This document shows, in pieces, positions 1-8,965 of a stretch of 64,000 bases of DNA. The notes beneath the pieces are model-generated. The model was not told the origin of the DNA and made no database searches. It saw nothing but the letters and a program-made list of their open reading frames with translations. The stretch covers positions 372,001 to 436,000 of the forward strand of contig NZ_FXLN01000004.1 in assembly GCF_900176635.1 (NCBI RefSeq), in the 5' to 3' direction. The DNA is from Clostridium merdae. Its GTDB lineage: Bacteria > Bacillota > Clostridia > Oscillospirales > Acutalibacteraceae. The first letter of the stretch is position 1, and every line of letters begins with the position of its first letter. The position numbers and the translations under genes are program-made.

Positions 1-2
1 GC

Positions 3-932
3 AAGGTGCATTTTGGGCAAACGATTTTGGAAGACGGCCCTAAATGGCATAAGAAAAAGCAAGGTACTCCCACAATGGGAGGAATCATGTTTATTTTGGG
101 GATTACAGCATCTATCGTGATTTTTATTCCCGTCTATTACTTTGGCAGTGCTTCTGGTAATACACTATTAGAACCCTTAAATATGAGAACACGTATCTTT
201 GGCGGCCTTGGCATGGCTTTGGCATTTGGAGCAATTGGTTTTTTTGACGATTATATTAAGGTAGTTAAGAAGCGTAACCTTGGCCTTACCGCTCGCCAAA
301 AGCTGGTGTTGCAGTTCTTGGCGGCAGGTGCCTACCTTGCAACCTTGTATCTTTCTGGAATGGGCTCCTCAACGTTAATTCCTTTTGTGGGCAGCGTTAA
401 CTTTGGTATGCTGTACTGGGTATTAGCAATGATTATTATTGTGGGTGTAGTAAATGCTGTTAATTTTACAGATGGAATTGACGGCCTAAATGGGTCAGTT
501 ACCTTTTTTGCCGCACTGTCTTTTCTAGTAATCTCTGGTGTGCTGGCAATGAACGGAATTGGAATTGTTGCAGGTGCACTCGCAGGTGCCTGCCTAGGCT
601 TTCTAATTTGGAACTTTAATCCCGCAAAGGTTTTTATGGGGGACACCGGTTCACTATTTCTGGGTGGTATGGTATGCGCACTTGCTTTTGGGATGAACCT
701 ACCCATTCTTTTGCTTCCCATTGGCATTGTTTATCTATGTGAAATGTTGTCTGTGGTTCTGCAAGTGAGCTATTTCAAAGCAACCCACGGAAAACGCTTA
801 TTTAAAATGAGCCCGATTCACCATCATTTTGAAATGTGCGGTTGGAGTGAGATTAAAATCTGCCTGGTGTTTTCACTGGTGACCCTTGCCGGTGGTGCCT
901 TGGCATTGTTCAGTATTATAAAAGGTTTATAA
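3..932 (+). CDS. mraY: MraY, phospho-N-acetylmuramoyl-pentapeptide transferase (5' end cut by the window)
   Basis: This integral membrane enzyme transfers phospho-MurNAc-pentapeptide from UDP to undecaprenyl phosphate and makes lipid I. The frame is open to the left edge, so roughly the first 15-20 residues are missing compared with the usual length of about 320-330; the GTG at 6 is not a real start. Visible family motifs are the GTPTMGG loop, the FFDDY aspartates, the NFTDGIDGL segment and the HHHFE histidines near the C-terminus, with about ten hydrophobic segments. It is the first gene of a cell-wall and division cluster and is followed by ftsW rather than the usual murD. Family assignment is secure. 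Confidence 0.97.
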   Translation, partial: KVHFGQTILEDGPKWHKKKQGTPTMGGIMFILGITASIVIFIPVYYFGSASGNTLLEPLNMRTRIFGGLGMALAFGAIGFFDDYIKVVKKRNLGLTARQKLVLQFLAAGAYLATLYLSGMGSSTLIPFVGSVNFGMLYWVLAMIIIVGVVNAVNFTDGIDGLNGSVTFFAALSFLVISGVLAMNGIGIVAGALAGACLGFLIWNFNPAKVFMGDTGSLFLGGMVCALAFGMNLPILLLPIGIVYLCEMLSVVLQVSYFKATHGKRLFKMSPIHHHFEMCGWSEIKICLVFSLVTLAGGALALFSIIKGL

Positions 933-939
933 GCGCTGT

Positions 940-966
940 GCTTGCCGCACCACGGAGTCGGCAAGC
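940..966 (+). terminator. GC-rich hairpin between mraY and ftsW
   Basis: An 8-bp perfect stem (GCTTGCCG at 940-947 with CGGCAAGC at 959-966) closes an 11-nt loop. Only a short T stretch follows, so it is at best a weak or partial terminator. An extended -10 (TG-T-TAAGAT, 992-1000) lies just downstream and could restart transcription for ftsW. This junction is where murD normally sits. Confidence 0.35.
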
Positions 967-1027
967 TTTGACAGATTGCGGCGTTAGAATGTGTTAAGAT
1001 ATATTTCGTGTAAAAGGAGGGGTGTCG

Positions 1028-2293
1028 ATGTCCGGTGAAAGCAAAAGAAAGCCGATTCCGCCGCAGACACGCGGAGCGAGAAAGCCAATAGCGGAACGGA
1101 ACTCATCGGAGCCGAAACAGGCTGCGGCAACAAGAACGATGCCCTTAACAAAACGGGTGAAAAAGAAGTTCCGGGTGTTTTCCGTGCGCTCGGGTCTTGA
1201 TATGCCATTTCTATTTTTGGTTATGGTGCTGGTGGTAATTGGCCTTGTCATGTTGTTTTCTGCCAGCTATGCCTATGCGTATTATAATTATGGGAACAGC
1301 TATTACTTCATTGTTCGCCAGGTATCGTTCGCTGTACTGGGAATCATATTAATGCTGTTCATTTCTTATTTTGACTATCATCATCTACACCGGTTCGCGC
1401 TGCCGTTGCTTCTGGTAAGCTATGCGCTGCTGGTAATTGTGCTGTTTTTGCCAGCGGTTAAAGGCGTTCATCGCTGGATTAACCTCGGCTTATTTGGTTT
1501 TCAGCCGTCTGAAATTGCAAAGTTCGCGATGACTTTGTGCTTTGCGCATCTTATTTCGATCAATTTTAAGCGTATGGATACCGCTCGCTACGGTGTTCTT
1601 CCATATGTCATTTTATTGGCTATCACGGTCATACTGCTGATTCGTGAACCTCACGTTTCCGCTGCGGTTATTATCATTGCGTTGGCGGGCATGATGCTCT
1701 TTATTGGAGGCGTGCCGCTGCGCTGGTTTGGTGCTGCCTTCGGCATGGCTTTAGCAGGTCTTGCCTATTTGGTTTTGTTTACATCGGAGTTCAGCTATGC
1801 GAACGATCGTGTTGTTGCGTGGCTGGATCCCTTTACCACAGAGAAAAACCTGCTTGCAGATACATGGCAAACACGCCAGTCTCTGTATGCGATTGGTTCT
1901 GGCGGGCTTTTAGGCCTTGGTCTTGGTCAGTCACGTCAAAAATACCTGTATTTGCCTGAGCCGCAGAACGATTTCATCTTTGCAATCGTTTGTGAGGAGC
2001 TGGGGTTTATTGGTGCGTTGATTATTGTGATTCTCTTTGCGCTTCTGGTTTGGCGGGGAGTCACCATATCGCTCAAAGCAAAGGATAAATTCGGCATGTT
2101 GCTCGGCATTGGGCTTACCTTGCAGGTTGGTTTACAGGTGGTCTTAAATATTGCGGTTATCACCAACACGATTCCCAATACCGGCATTAGCTTGCCGTTC
2201 TTTAGTTATGGGGGTACGTCGCTGGTGCTGCTTTTGGCGCAGATGGGCGTGGTTCTTTCCATTTCACGAACATCCGCGATTGAAAAAACGTAG
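1028..2293 (+). CDS. ftsW: SEDS-family peptidoglycan glycosyltransferase FtsW/SpoVE
   Basis: This is a polytopic SEDS glycosyltransferase that polymerises lipid II with a partner penicillin-binding protein, for division (FtsW) or spore cortex (SpoVE). A basic cytoplasmic tail of about 55 residues is followed by about ten membrane segments. The family signatures GLGLGQSRQK and PEPQNDFIFA, and NTGISLPFFSYGGTS near the C-terminus, are all present. The ATG at 1028 is preferred over the GTG at 1022 because AAGGAGG (1014-1020) stands 7 nt before it; that gives 421 residues. It sits between mraY and murG, the classical position. FtsW and SpoVE cannot be told apart from sequence alone. Confidence 0.93.
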   Translation: MSGESKRKPIPPQTRGARKPIAERNSSEPKQAAATRTMPLTKRVKKKFRVFSVRSGLDMPFLFLVMVLVVIGLVMLFSASYAYAYYNYGNSYYFIVRQVSFAVLGIILMLFISYFDYHHLHRFALPLLLVSYALLVIVLFLPAVKGVHRWINLGLFGFQPSEIAKFAMTLCFAHLISINFKRMDTARYGVLPYVILLAITVILLIREPHVSAAVIIIALAGMMLFIGGVPLRWFGAAFGMALAGLAYLVLFTSEFSYANDRVVAWLDPFTTEKNLLADTWQTRQSLYAIGSGGLLGLGLGQSRQKYLYLPEPQNDFIFAIVCEELGFIGALIIVILFALLVWRGVTISLKAKDKFGMLLGIGLTLQVGLQVVLNIAVITNTIPNTGISLPFFSYGGTSLVLLLAQMGVVLSISRTSAIEKT

Positions 2294-2307
2294 GGGGCTT
2301 TTCCAAA

Positions 2308-3432
2308 ATGAAGGTTTTATTTGCCGGCGGTGGCACCGCCGGGCATATTAATCCCGCTCTCGCAATTGCGGGGTATCTGCGGGAGCAGCAGCTCGACGCC
2401 CAGATTTTATATGTGGGTGCCAAAGGCGGGATGGAGGAACGCTTGGTACCGGAAGCGGGCTTTTCGTTCCAAAGTATCACCATCTCAGGCTTTCAGCGCA
2501 GGTTAACACTAAAAGCTATGGCAAGAAACGTTAAAACACTGGTGCGCATTGTTACCTCCAGTGTGGAATCGAAACGAATATTACGAGAGTTTGCTCCAGA
2601 CCTTTGCATTGGTACGGGAGGCTATGTAAGCGGCCCGGTCATTCGTGAGGCGGTTAAAATGGGGATTCCCACTTTAATCCATGAGCAAAATGCTTATCCA
2701 GGTGTAACAAATAAGGTGCTTTCCGGTAAAGTAAACCACGTAATGCTTGCGGTGGAGGATGCAAAAAAATATATGGCCTCCGGCGCAAGGTGTACGGTAA
2801 CCGGTAACCCGGTACGGCAAGAGATTTTGCGGGCTGACCGTGAACGTGCTCGCCGCGCTCTTGGGCTGGACGAACGTCCGGTTATTTTATCCTTTGGCGG
2901 CAGTCTGGGAGCTAGAAGCATTAATGAAGCAATGGTAGAGCCTTTGCTCTCAAGCTCCAAAACTCAAAAATACCAGCATATTCATGGCTATGGTCAAAAT
3001 GGCGGCTGGCTGCCTACACTATTGCGGGAAAAAGGTTTGGATGAAAAGAAAGCAAAAAATATACAGCTCAAAGAGTACATACGCAATATGCCGGATTGTA
3101 TGGCAGCTGCAGATCTTGTCATATGCCGTGCAGGAGCCATCACACTCAGTGAGCTGCAGGCACAGGGGAAAGCGTCCATTTTAATACCCTCGCCAAACGT
3201 TGCAGAAAATCACCAGTACCACAATGCAATGGCTTTGGTTCGCCGCAAGGCCGCTATGCTTTTAGAAGAAAAAGACTTATCTGGCGAAGCACTTCTCAGT
3301 AAGGTTGAAACGGCTTTTTCATCCGCTGGCGGTGTAACAGAATTAGGTAAGAATGCAAAAAAAATGGCCTTTTTAGACGCTAGCGAAAGAATTTATAAAA
3401 TTATGCTCGAAACGCTGCATACGACAGAATAG
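2308..3432 (+). CDS. murG: MurG, UDP-GlcNAc transferase making lipid II
   Basis: MurG is a peripheral membrane GT-B glycosyltransferase that adds GlcNAc to lipid I at the inner face of the membrane. At 374 residues it has family length. The N-terminal glycine loop GGGTAGH is at residues 7-13, the HEQNAYPG motif is near residue 130, and the C-terminal UDP-GlcNAc site contains FGGSLGA and CRAGAITLSE. The ATG lies 14 bp after the ftsW stop, with a G-rich ribosome site overlapping that stop, which indicates translation as one operon with ftsW and murA. Confidence 0.97.
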   Translation: MKVLFAGGGTAGHINPALAIAGYLREQQLDAQILYVGAKGGMEERLVPEAGFSFQSITISGFQRRLTLKAMARNVKTLVRIVTSSVESKRILREFAPDLCIGTGGYVSGPVIREAVKMGIPTLIHEQNAYPGVTNKVLSGKVNHVMLAVEDAKKYMASGARCTVTGNPVRQEILRADRERARRALGLDERPVILSFGGSLGARSINEAMVEPLLSSSKTQKYQHIHGYGQNGGWLPTLLREKGLDEKKAKNIQLKEYIRNMPDCMAAADLVICRAGAITLSELQAQGKASILIPSPNVAENHQYHNAMALVRRKAAMLLEEKDLSGEALLSKVETAFSSAGGVTELGKNAKKMAFLDASERIYKIMLETLHTTE

Positions 3433-3503
3433 TTCACAGTCACACACCCGACTTGCTTTTGCATAATATAGCAAAGCACAATAGGCAAGAAAGGGTGTTT
3501 GAA

Positions 3504-4760
3504 GTGGCAAAATTTTTGATAGAAGGACACAAAACGTTACAGGGGGAAATCCTTGTCCATGGAGCAAAAAACAGCACTCTGCCCATATTGGCGGCGTCTA
3601 TGCTCTGTAACACAGAGACAGTGTTACATAACTGCCCTGTTTTGTCAGATGTGGAAACCTGTGCGAAGATTCTCCGGTATTTAGGCTGCCGGGTCAACCG
3701 CAGCGGCGGTGACGTAACTATTGATTCTTCGGGAATCAGCCACAGCGATATTCCAGATTATCTGATGAGAGAGATGCGGTCCTCCATCGTATTTTTAGGG
3801 GCTATTGTAGCTCGAACCGGGCGCGCCAAGCTTTCTTTCCCCGGCGGCTGTGAGCTGGGGCCACGACCAATCGATTTGCATTTAGCTGCGCTTCGCCGTA
3901 TGGGAGTGGAAATTGAGGAAGACCATGGGTGCCTGGATTGCAGTGCTCCTGATGGGTTAAAAGGAGCGAAAATTGGTTTCTCCTTCCCCAGTGTAGGTGC
4001 TACGGAAAACGTAATGATTGCAGCCGTATGCGCCAAAGGTACTACCGTAATCACGAATGCAGCACGTGAACCAGAGATTTGTGATTTGGCCAATTTTCTC
4101 AATGCCTGCGGGGGTAAAATACGCGGTGCAGGAGAAAGCACGATTGTAATTGAGGGTGTACCAAAGCTTTACGGCTGTGAGCACAGTGTAATTCCAGACC
4201 GTATTGCGGCAGCAACTTATATGGCAGCGGCAGCTGCTACGGGAAGCTCACTTTTAATACGCAGGATTGATTCTCGGCACTTAGAGCCGATGATACCGGT
4301 GTTTGAAGAAAGTGGCTGTAACCTCATGTTCTGTGACGATGAGCTCAAAATAACGGCTCCTCAGCGGCTCTTACCTGTAAAAAGTGTTCGTACCATGCCT
4401 TACCCGGGTTTTCCAACCGATGCGCAGGCGCCCGTTATGGCAATGACAGCACTGGCAAACGGAACAAGTGTGTTTGTTGAAAACATATTTGAAAGTCGTT
4501 TTAAGCATGTTGGCGAATTACTGCGTTTGGGTGCCAACATAAAGGTGGAGGGTCGTGTGGCTGTAGTGCAAGGTGTTCCAAGGCTTTCGGGTGCCTCTGT
4601 TGAGTCTCCGGATTTACGGGGTGGTGCCGCGCTTGTGATTGCAGGCCTCGCGGCAGAAGGTATTACGCAGGTGGAAGGTCTTCGCCACATTGATAGAGGC
4701 TACGAACAAATGGAGCTAAGCCTTGCCGCGGTAGGCGCCTCCATTCAAAGGATTGAATAA
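3504..4760 (+). CDS. murA: MurA, UDP-N-acetylglucosamine 1-carboxyvinyltransferase
   Basis: MurA transfers enolpyruvate from phosphoenolpyruvate to UDP-GlcNAc, the first committed step of peptidoglycan synthesis, in the cytoplasm. The GTG at 3504 (sequence beginning MAKFLIEG) is chosen over an upstream in-frame ATG at 3453: it has a purine-rich AGAAAGGG site at suitable distance and begins exactly where MurA proteins begin, giving 418 residues. The KN pair in GAKNS and the catalytic loop FPGGCELGPRPID with its cysteine, the residue attacked by fosfomycin in this family, are present. DLRGGAALV near the C-terminus supplies the conserved arginine. Confidence 0.96.
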   Translation: MAKFLIEGHKTLQGEILVHGAKNSTLPILAASMLCNTETVLHNCPVLSDVETCAKILRYLGCRVNRSGGDVTIDSSGISHSDIPDYLMREMRSSIVFLGAIVARTGRAKLSFPGGCELGPRPIDLHLAALRRMGVEIEEDHGCLDCSAPDGLKGAKIGFSFPSVGATENVMIAAVCAKGTTVITNAAREPEICDLANFLNACGGKIRGAGESTIVIEGVPKLYGCEHSVIPDRIAAATYMAAAAATGSSLLIRRIDSRHLEPMIPVFEESGCNLMFCDDELKITAPQRLLPVKSVRTMPYPGFPTDAQAPVMAMTALANGTSVFVENIFESRFKHVGELLRLGANIKVEGRVAVVQGVPRLSGASVESPDLRGGAALVIAGLAAEGITQVEGLRHIDRGYEQMELSLAAVGASIQRIE

Positions 4761-4803
4761 AGCGGGGTAACTAAAATCCCCGGTTTCCGGAGGTTTTAAA
4801 ACA

Positions 4804-5724
4804 ATGGATCAAAATAGACGTACAAAACCGGGTACCCGGCCCGAAACGGAACGGGCGCGCCATGCAGAGAGCAGTCGCGCCCCACGGGTACGGCATAAAA
4901 AGAGAAAGAGACGATTGCGGATATTTTATGCCCTTATGTTCCTAGTTGTACTGGGGGCGGCTGTCACTCTTTCGCTTACCGTGCTGTTTCAGATTCATTC
5001 CATACAGGTTACGGGAACCTCCCGCTACTCACAGGAACAAATTATTGCTGCATGTGGAATTCAAAAGGGAGAAAACCTTTTTTTAGCTAAAACAAAGCAT
5101 GCGCAGGAACAAATAGAGCAAAAGCTGCCTTACATAGGAACCGTAAAGGTTTCTCGTAAGCTTCCGGCTGAAATATCCATTCAGGTGGAGTCGGCTCAAG
5201 TGGCAGGAGCAGTAGAAGCCGGTGGAAGCTACACACTTCTTACGTCCTCCGGCAAGGTGCTGGAGCAAACAAAAAAGCTGCCAGAAAAATGCACCTTAAT
5301 TGTGGGACTAGCTCTTTCCTCCTCCGTACCGGGTAAGCTTGCAGTTTATAAAGATGCTAGCTCAAGAGTATTGTATGAGCAGCTTACTCAATCGATTAAA
5401 AACAATGCATTTACCTCTGTTACTAAGATAGATATTAGTGACCCTTACCGAATTCTCATGGTGTACGATGGGCGAATTACAATGAACCTTGGTTCTTCTG
5501 CAGATTTGGATTATAAAATTCGATTTGGAAAAACAATTCTAGACGGCAAAAATGCTCAGGGAGAGGATAATATAAGGAAAGAGGAAAAGGGGGTTCTAAA
5601 CCTGAGCAGTGCAAAAGAGGATGACCGCGCTTATTTTGACCCCAACGGTGTAGTGCCTAGTTCTCCCGCAAAATCTGCACCGGCCACTTCATCCTCGTCC
5701 ACTGTTATGTCATCTACCGCTTAG
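4804..5724 (+). CDS. divIB: DivIB/FtsQ cell division protein
   Basis: This is a bitopic divisome protein. A highly basic cytoplasmic tail of about 40 residues is followed by one membrane helix (about 41-63) and an extracytoplasmic POTRA domain beginning IHSIQVTGTSRYS, then a beta domain. The C-terminus, about 35 residues, is rich in Ser, Thr, Ala and Pro and is probably disordered. A small hairpin (CGGGG 4763-4767 with CCCCG 4778-4782) lies just before the GGAGG site. The position between murA and ftsZ supports the assignment; the sequence family itself is poorly conserved. Confidence 0.88.
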   Translation: MDQNRRTKPGTRPETERARHAESSRAPRVRHKKRKRRLRIFYALMFLVVLGAAVTLSLTVLFQIHSIQVTGTSRYSQEQIIAACGIQKGENLFLAKTKHAQEQIEQKLPYIGTVKVSRKLPAEISIQVESAQVAGAVEAGGSYTLLTSSGKVLEQTKKLPEKCTLIVGLALSSSVPGKLAVYKDASSRVLYEQLTQSIKNNAFTSVTKIDISDPYRILMVYDGRITMNLGSSADLDYKIRFGKTILDGKNAQGEDNIRKEEKGVLNLSSAKEDDRAYFDPNGVVPSSPAKSAPATSSSSTVMSSTA

Positions 5725-5744
5725 TTTTTAGTAATATATCCCAT

Positions 5745-5764
5745 TTAAGGGAAAAACCCCTTAA
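5745..5764 (+). terminator. Small inverted repeat after divIB
   Basis: TTAAGGG (5745-5751) pairs with CCCTTAA (5758-5764) around a 6-nt loop, followed by a short T-rich stretch. It may partly separate ftsZ expression from the upstream operon. The stem is AT-rich and weak. Confidence 0.35.
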
Positions 5765-5790
5765 TTTTCTGTGAATACATGGACAAGTTA

Positions 5791-5818
5791 TTGAATTTTT
5801 GCCAGAAAAGTGTTAAAT
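5791..5818 (+). promoter_or_regulatory. Likely sigma-A promoter for ftsZ
   Basis: TTGAAT (5791-5796) and TTAAAT (5813-5818) are separated by 16 bp, about 127 bp before the ftsZ start. A 220-bp noncoding gap before ftsZ, together with the weak hairpin upstream, fits a separate promoter. The match is moderate and untested. Confidence 0.4.
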
Positions 5819-5944
5819 TAAATAAGATAGCAAATGGAGAAACGAACAGAAATGTGAAAGCGATTATCACTTTATCTCATTTAGCTTTTTGCTTTTCAAA
5901 TGATTACAATTTTTTTTATATAAAACGACAGGAGGATGCAGCAG

Positions 5945-7060
5945 ATGCCTTTTGAAATCGATAATGAAGACAACATCGTGCAGATAAAAGTAATTGGTGT
6001 TGGCGGCGGTGGAAACAACGCAGTAGATCGCATGGTGGTCTCGGGAGTTCAGGGGGTTGAATTTATCACGGTCAATACGGACAAGCAGGCGCTGTTCCGT
6101 TCGAAAGCGATGCAGAAGATTCAGATCGGCGATAAAATCACCCACGGAAAAGGCGCCGGCTCCAAGCCTGAAATAGGGCAGAAGGCCGGAGAAGAAAGCC
6201 GCGAGGCAATTGCTGCCGTTCTGCGCGGAAGCGATATGGTATTTATAACCGCCGGTATGGGTGGTGGAACCGGTACGGGAGCAGCTCCTATTGTTGCAGA
6301 AATTGCACGCGATATGGGTATTCTCACAATTGGTATTGTTACAAAACCCTTTACTTTTGAAGGAAGGCGCCGCATGGAGCAAGCAGAAAGCGGTATATCT
6401 GCGTTGCGCGAGCATGTAGATTCTCTTGTTGTGATTCCCAATGAGCGCTTAAAGCTTGTTAGCGAGCAGCGTATCACCTTACTGAATGCGTTTACCATTG
6501 CGGATGATGTTCTGCGCCAGGGTGTGCAGAGTATTTCAGATTTGATTAAATTACCCGGCCTTGTTAATCTGGATTTTGCCGACATCTGTGCGGTTATGAA
6601 GGACGCAGGTTATGCGCATATGGGCGTTGGGCGTGCTTCTGGCAAAGAGAAAGCACAGCTTGCGGCCAGCATGGCTATTTCTAGCCCGCTTCTGGAAACT
6701 TCCATCAGCGGCGCTAAGGGTGTTATCATCAACATTACATCTTCCCCTGACATTGGGCTGGACGAAATTGAAACAGCTGCCAGCATGATTCAGGAGCAGG
6801 CTCATGAAGAAGCCAATATCATATGGGGTACTGCATTCGATGAATCCATGGAGGATGAAATGAGCGTTACAGTAATCGCAACCGGCTTTGCAACGCATGA
6901 CGGTTCCCCTCAGCAGGTAAACCCGTCGGTTCGAAATAACAGCACTCCGGTTTCTTCTTCCGGCAGTGTGGTAAAACCACAGCAGGGTCAGGGAGACAAA
7001 GCGACCGGACTCGATGAAGACGATACCTTTACCGACATTATGTCAATTTTTAATCGCTAA
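5945..7060 (+). CDS. ftsZ: FtsZ, tubulin-like division GTPase
   Basis: FtsZ polymerises into the Z ring at mid-cell. The 371-residue protein has the [10 protein letters not shown] loop, the tubulin signature [10 protein letters not shown] at about residues 104-113, NEAD-region equivalents, the T7 loop with [11 protein letters not shown] and a variable linker ending in a C-terminal peptide ([11 protein letters not shown]) of the kind that binds FtsA or SepF. The ATG at 5945 is preferred over one at 5936, because AGGAGG (5930-5935) directly abuts the latter but lies 9 nt from the former. No ftsA is adjacent, which is common in clostridia. Confidence 0.98.
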   Translation: MPFEIDNEDNIVQIKVIGVGGGGNNAVDRMVVSGVQGVEFITVNTDKQALFRSKAMQKIQIGDKITHGKGAGSKPEIGQKAGEESREAIAAVLRGSDMVFITAGMGGGTGTGAAPIVAEIARDMGILTIGIVTKPFTFEGRRRMEQAESGISALREHVDSLVVIPNERLKLVSEQRITLLNAFTIADDVLRQGVQSISDLIKLPGLVNLDFADICAVMKDAGYAHMGVGRASGKEKAQLAASMAISSPLLETSISGAKGVIINITSSPDIGLDEIETAASMIQEQAHEEANIIWGTAFDESMEDEMSVTVIATGFATHDGSPQQVNPSVRNNSTPVSSSGSVVKPQQGQGDKATGLDEDDTFTDIMSIFNR

Positions 7061-7142
7061 TTGACATAGTATAGCTTTGGGTTTACATATCGTTTATTCG
7101 AGTGTATAACCATTCGTCTAACAATAATATCACGAAAAATGG

Positions 7143-7173
7143 ACAGGACAGGGTGCTTCTCTGTCCTGTTTTT
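7143..7173 (+). terminator. Intrinsic terminator after ftsZ
   Basis: ACAGGACAG (7143-7151) pairs perfectly with CTGTCCTGT (7161-7169) and is followed by a T run. It ends the cell-wall and division transcript. Confidence 0.85.
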
Positions 7174-7225
7174 ATCAAGTTAATTATATTAAAACTCTTA
7201 TTAACATTATTTTAGGAGAAAAATT

Positions 7226-7666
7226 ATGATAAAAGTTGTGGTACGGCAGGCAAATCATGAAGATTTGCCCGTTATCCGGGAACTATATCATCAGCCGGAT
7301 TTTCATACCGAAGAATCTGTTTCTCTGGAGGAATCGGAACGCATTCTGGAGGAGATGGCTCGTTACCCCTATTACAAGGTTTTTATAGCCTTGGATGATG
7401 AACGCGTTGTAGGAACTTTCTCGTTGGCAATCTTAAAAGGGCTGTGCGGGGATTTTGCTGGTGTAATTGAAGATGTAGTTGTATTAGAGGAGTGCCGCGG
7501 GCAAGGTGTAGGTGAGCAAATGATTCGTTTTGCACTAGAGGAGGGCAAAAAAGCAGGGTGCTATAAAGTAGCTCTTTCCAGCAATGTTAAGCGCGAACGG
7601 GCACACCATTTTTATGAATCCCTAAATTTTGAACGACATGGGTATAGTTTTACTACCAATTTATAA
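7226..7666 (+). CDS. GNAT-family N-acetyltransferase
   Basis: This 146-residue protein has a complete GNAT fold: an N-terminal VRQANHEDLPVI segment, the beta-4 strand EDVVVLEECRGQG with the acetyl-CoA pyrophosphate loop (Q/RGQGVGEQM), and a C-terminal FYESLNFERHGYSF motif typical of the subfamily. AGGAG (7214-7218) lies 7 nt before the ATG. It is a single gene after the ftsZ terminator. The substrate cannot be read from the sequence. Confidence 0.88.
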   Translation: MIKVVVRQANHEDLPVIRELYHQPDFHTEESVSLEESERILEEMARYPYYKVFIALDDERVVGTFSLAILKGLCGDFAGVIEDVVVLEECRGQGVGEQMIRFALEEGKKAGCYKVALSSNVKRERAHHFYESLNFERHGYSFTTNL

Positions 7667-7771
7667 TTCGGTGCAATTTACTTAAATTTAATCAAATTCG
7701 GGCAAAAAAGCTCTAAAAACGCCGAATAGACGGAATTTGAAGCAAGACGCTCCGAAAAGCCCCGATTTCTC

Positions 7772-7799
7772 TTGCAATCTCGGTTTTTTGTGCTATAAT
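7772..7799 (+). promoter_or_regulatory. Sigma-A promoter for the short ORF and corA-like gene
   Basis: TTGCAA (7772-7777) and TATAAT (7794-7799) are separated by 16 bp, and a TGC triplet before the -10 makes it an extended element. Transcription would begin near 7806, about 40 nt before the short ORF. Confidence 0.65.
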
Positions 7800-7844
7800 T
7801 ACTTGTGGGTCAAATTAAAATTTCAATTATAAGGAGGCGGCATC

Positions 7845-7940
7845 GTGAAAGCGGACCCTTTGGGCGATTATCCCATACGAAAAAATGGTGTGCGGTGCGG
7901 CCTTTGCTTTTTTATGCAGGGGAGCATTTGCGCGCAGTAA
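7845..7940 (+). CDS. 31-codon short ORF upstream of the CorA-like gene
   Basis: A GTG at 7845 follows a full AAGGAGG (7831-7837) and opens a 31-codon frame ending TAA at 7940. The peptide has three cysteines in a CxxC-x7-C arrangement near its C-terminus. Its stop codon lies inside the AAGGAG ribosome site of the next gene, so translation of the two could be coupled. It could be a leader peptide or a small metal-binding protein. I recognise no family. The support is the strong ribosome site, the promoter and the tight spacing. Confidence 0.5.
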   Translation: MKADPLGDYPIRKNGVRCGLCFFMQGSICAQ

Positions 7941-7954
7941 GGAGTTGAGTGCTA

Positions 7955-8878
7955 ATGCTAACCTATTATAAAACCATTGATGGCAAAATTCAGCTGATTC
8001 CGGAGTACGAGCCGGGTTGTTGGATTCATTGTATAGCCCCAAAAGAGGAAGAGATTAACGGGTTGATTCAGGATTTTTCAATTGAGCCAGATTTCTTTCG
8101 TGCTGCAACGGATGAAGAGGAATCTTCTCATATTGATTCTGAGGATGGCAACACCTTAATTATCATCGATATTCCGTGTGTGGAGAAAAACGAAGATGGC
8201 CTAGTGTACACCACGATGCCACTTGGTATTATCCTTACAGAGAAAACTGTGATTACTGTGATGACACGAGAGAACCCTCTTCTCAATGAATTTACCGAAG
8301 GTGTCGTTAAGGGAGTACAAACAAATCTGAAAACCCGCTTTATTTTGAACATTATGCTGCGGGTTGCGACGCGATATTTGCAGTACCTAAAGCAAATTGA
8401 TAAAATCAGCATGCAGGTGGAAGCGGAGCTTCGTAAATCGATGAAGAATTCAGAGCTGTTTCATTTACTGAGCATTCAAAAATCGTTGGTTTACTTTTCC
8501 TCTTCGTTAAAGGCCAATGAGATTACTATTGAAAAAATTATGCGTGGTCGTGCCGTGCGTTTATATGAGGAAGACCAAGATTTGTTGGAAGATGTTCTCA
8601 TCGAGGTCAAGCAGGCGATTGAAATGTCGAACATTCACCTGAATATTTTGTCTGGCACAATGGATGCGTTTGCGTCGATTATCTCAAATAATTTGAACAT
8701 TGTGATGAAGGTGCTGGCTTCTATTACGCTGATTATTTCCATCCCTACCGTTATCTCCAGTATGTACGGTATGAACGTAAGCGGTTTGCCGATACCAGAG
8801 TTCTGGTTTCCGGTTGGAATGGCAACTGTATGCATGCTAGCCGCAGCATATTTTCTGCGGAAAAAGAATATGCTTTAG
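7955..8878 (+). CDS. corA: CorA-family divalent cation (Mg/Co) transporter
   Basis: CorA proteins are pentameric channels with a large cytoplasmic N-terminal domain and two C-terminal membrane helices. Here about 240 residues of soluble domain are followed by a helix ending in the signature YGMN (S-M-Y-G-M-N-V near residue 270) and a second helix before a basic RKK tail. The ATG at 7955 (MLTYYKTIDGK) lies 10 nt after AAGGAG; a GTG at 7949 is the alternative. It shares a promoter with the 31-codon ORF just upstream. The transported ion is inferred from the family. Confidence 0.9.
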   Translation: MLTYYKTIDGKIQLIPEYEPGCWIHCIAPKEEEINGLIQDFSIEPDFFRAATDEEESSHIDSEDGNTLIIIDIPCVEKNEDGLVYTTMPLGIILTEKTVITVMTRENPLLNEFTEGVVKGVQTNLKTRFILNIMLRVATRYLQYLKQIDKISMQVEAELRKSMKNSELFHLLSIQKSLVYFSSSLKANEITIEKIMRGRAVRLYEEDQDLLEDVLIEVKQAIEMSNIHLNILSGTMDAFASIISNNLNIVMKVLASITLIISIPTVISSMYGMNVSGLPIPEFWFPVGMATVCMLAAAYFLRKKNML

Positions 8879-8900
8879 TTGCCGCACAAGCAAAAAACAA

Positions 8901-8920
8901 GGGAGCCGGAAACGGCTCCC
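8901..8920 (-). terminator. Intrinsic terminator between convergent genes
   Basis: GGGAGCCG (8901-8908) and CGGCTCCC (8913-8920) form a perfect 8-bp stem with a GAAA loop. The T-rich tail lies on the minus-strand side, so it serves chiefly the HAD gene and possibly both convergent genes. Confidence 0.8.
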
Positions 8921-8965
8921 ATTTGCATAGTCTGATATAGGACGTATGTTGTGTTTTGTGGTGAG

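Noticed and set aside
3453..3503. N-terminal extension of MurA
   Set aside because: The GTG at 3504 has the ribosome site and matches family N-termini; the extra 17 residues do not resemble MurA.
7756..7790. Possible terminator hairpin before the short ORF
   Set aside because: Only four base pairs close the stem, and the T run is part of the promoter spacer.
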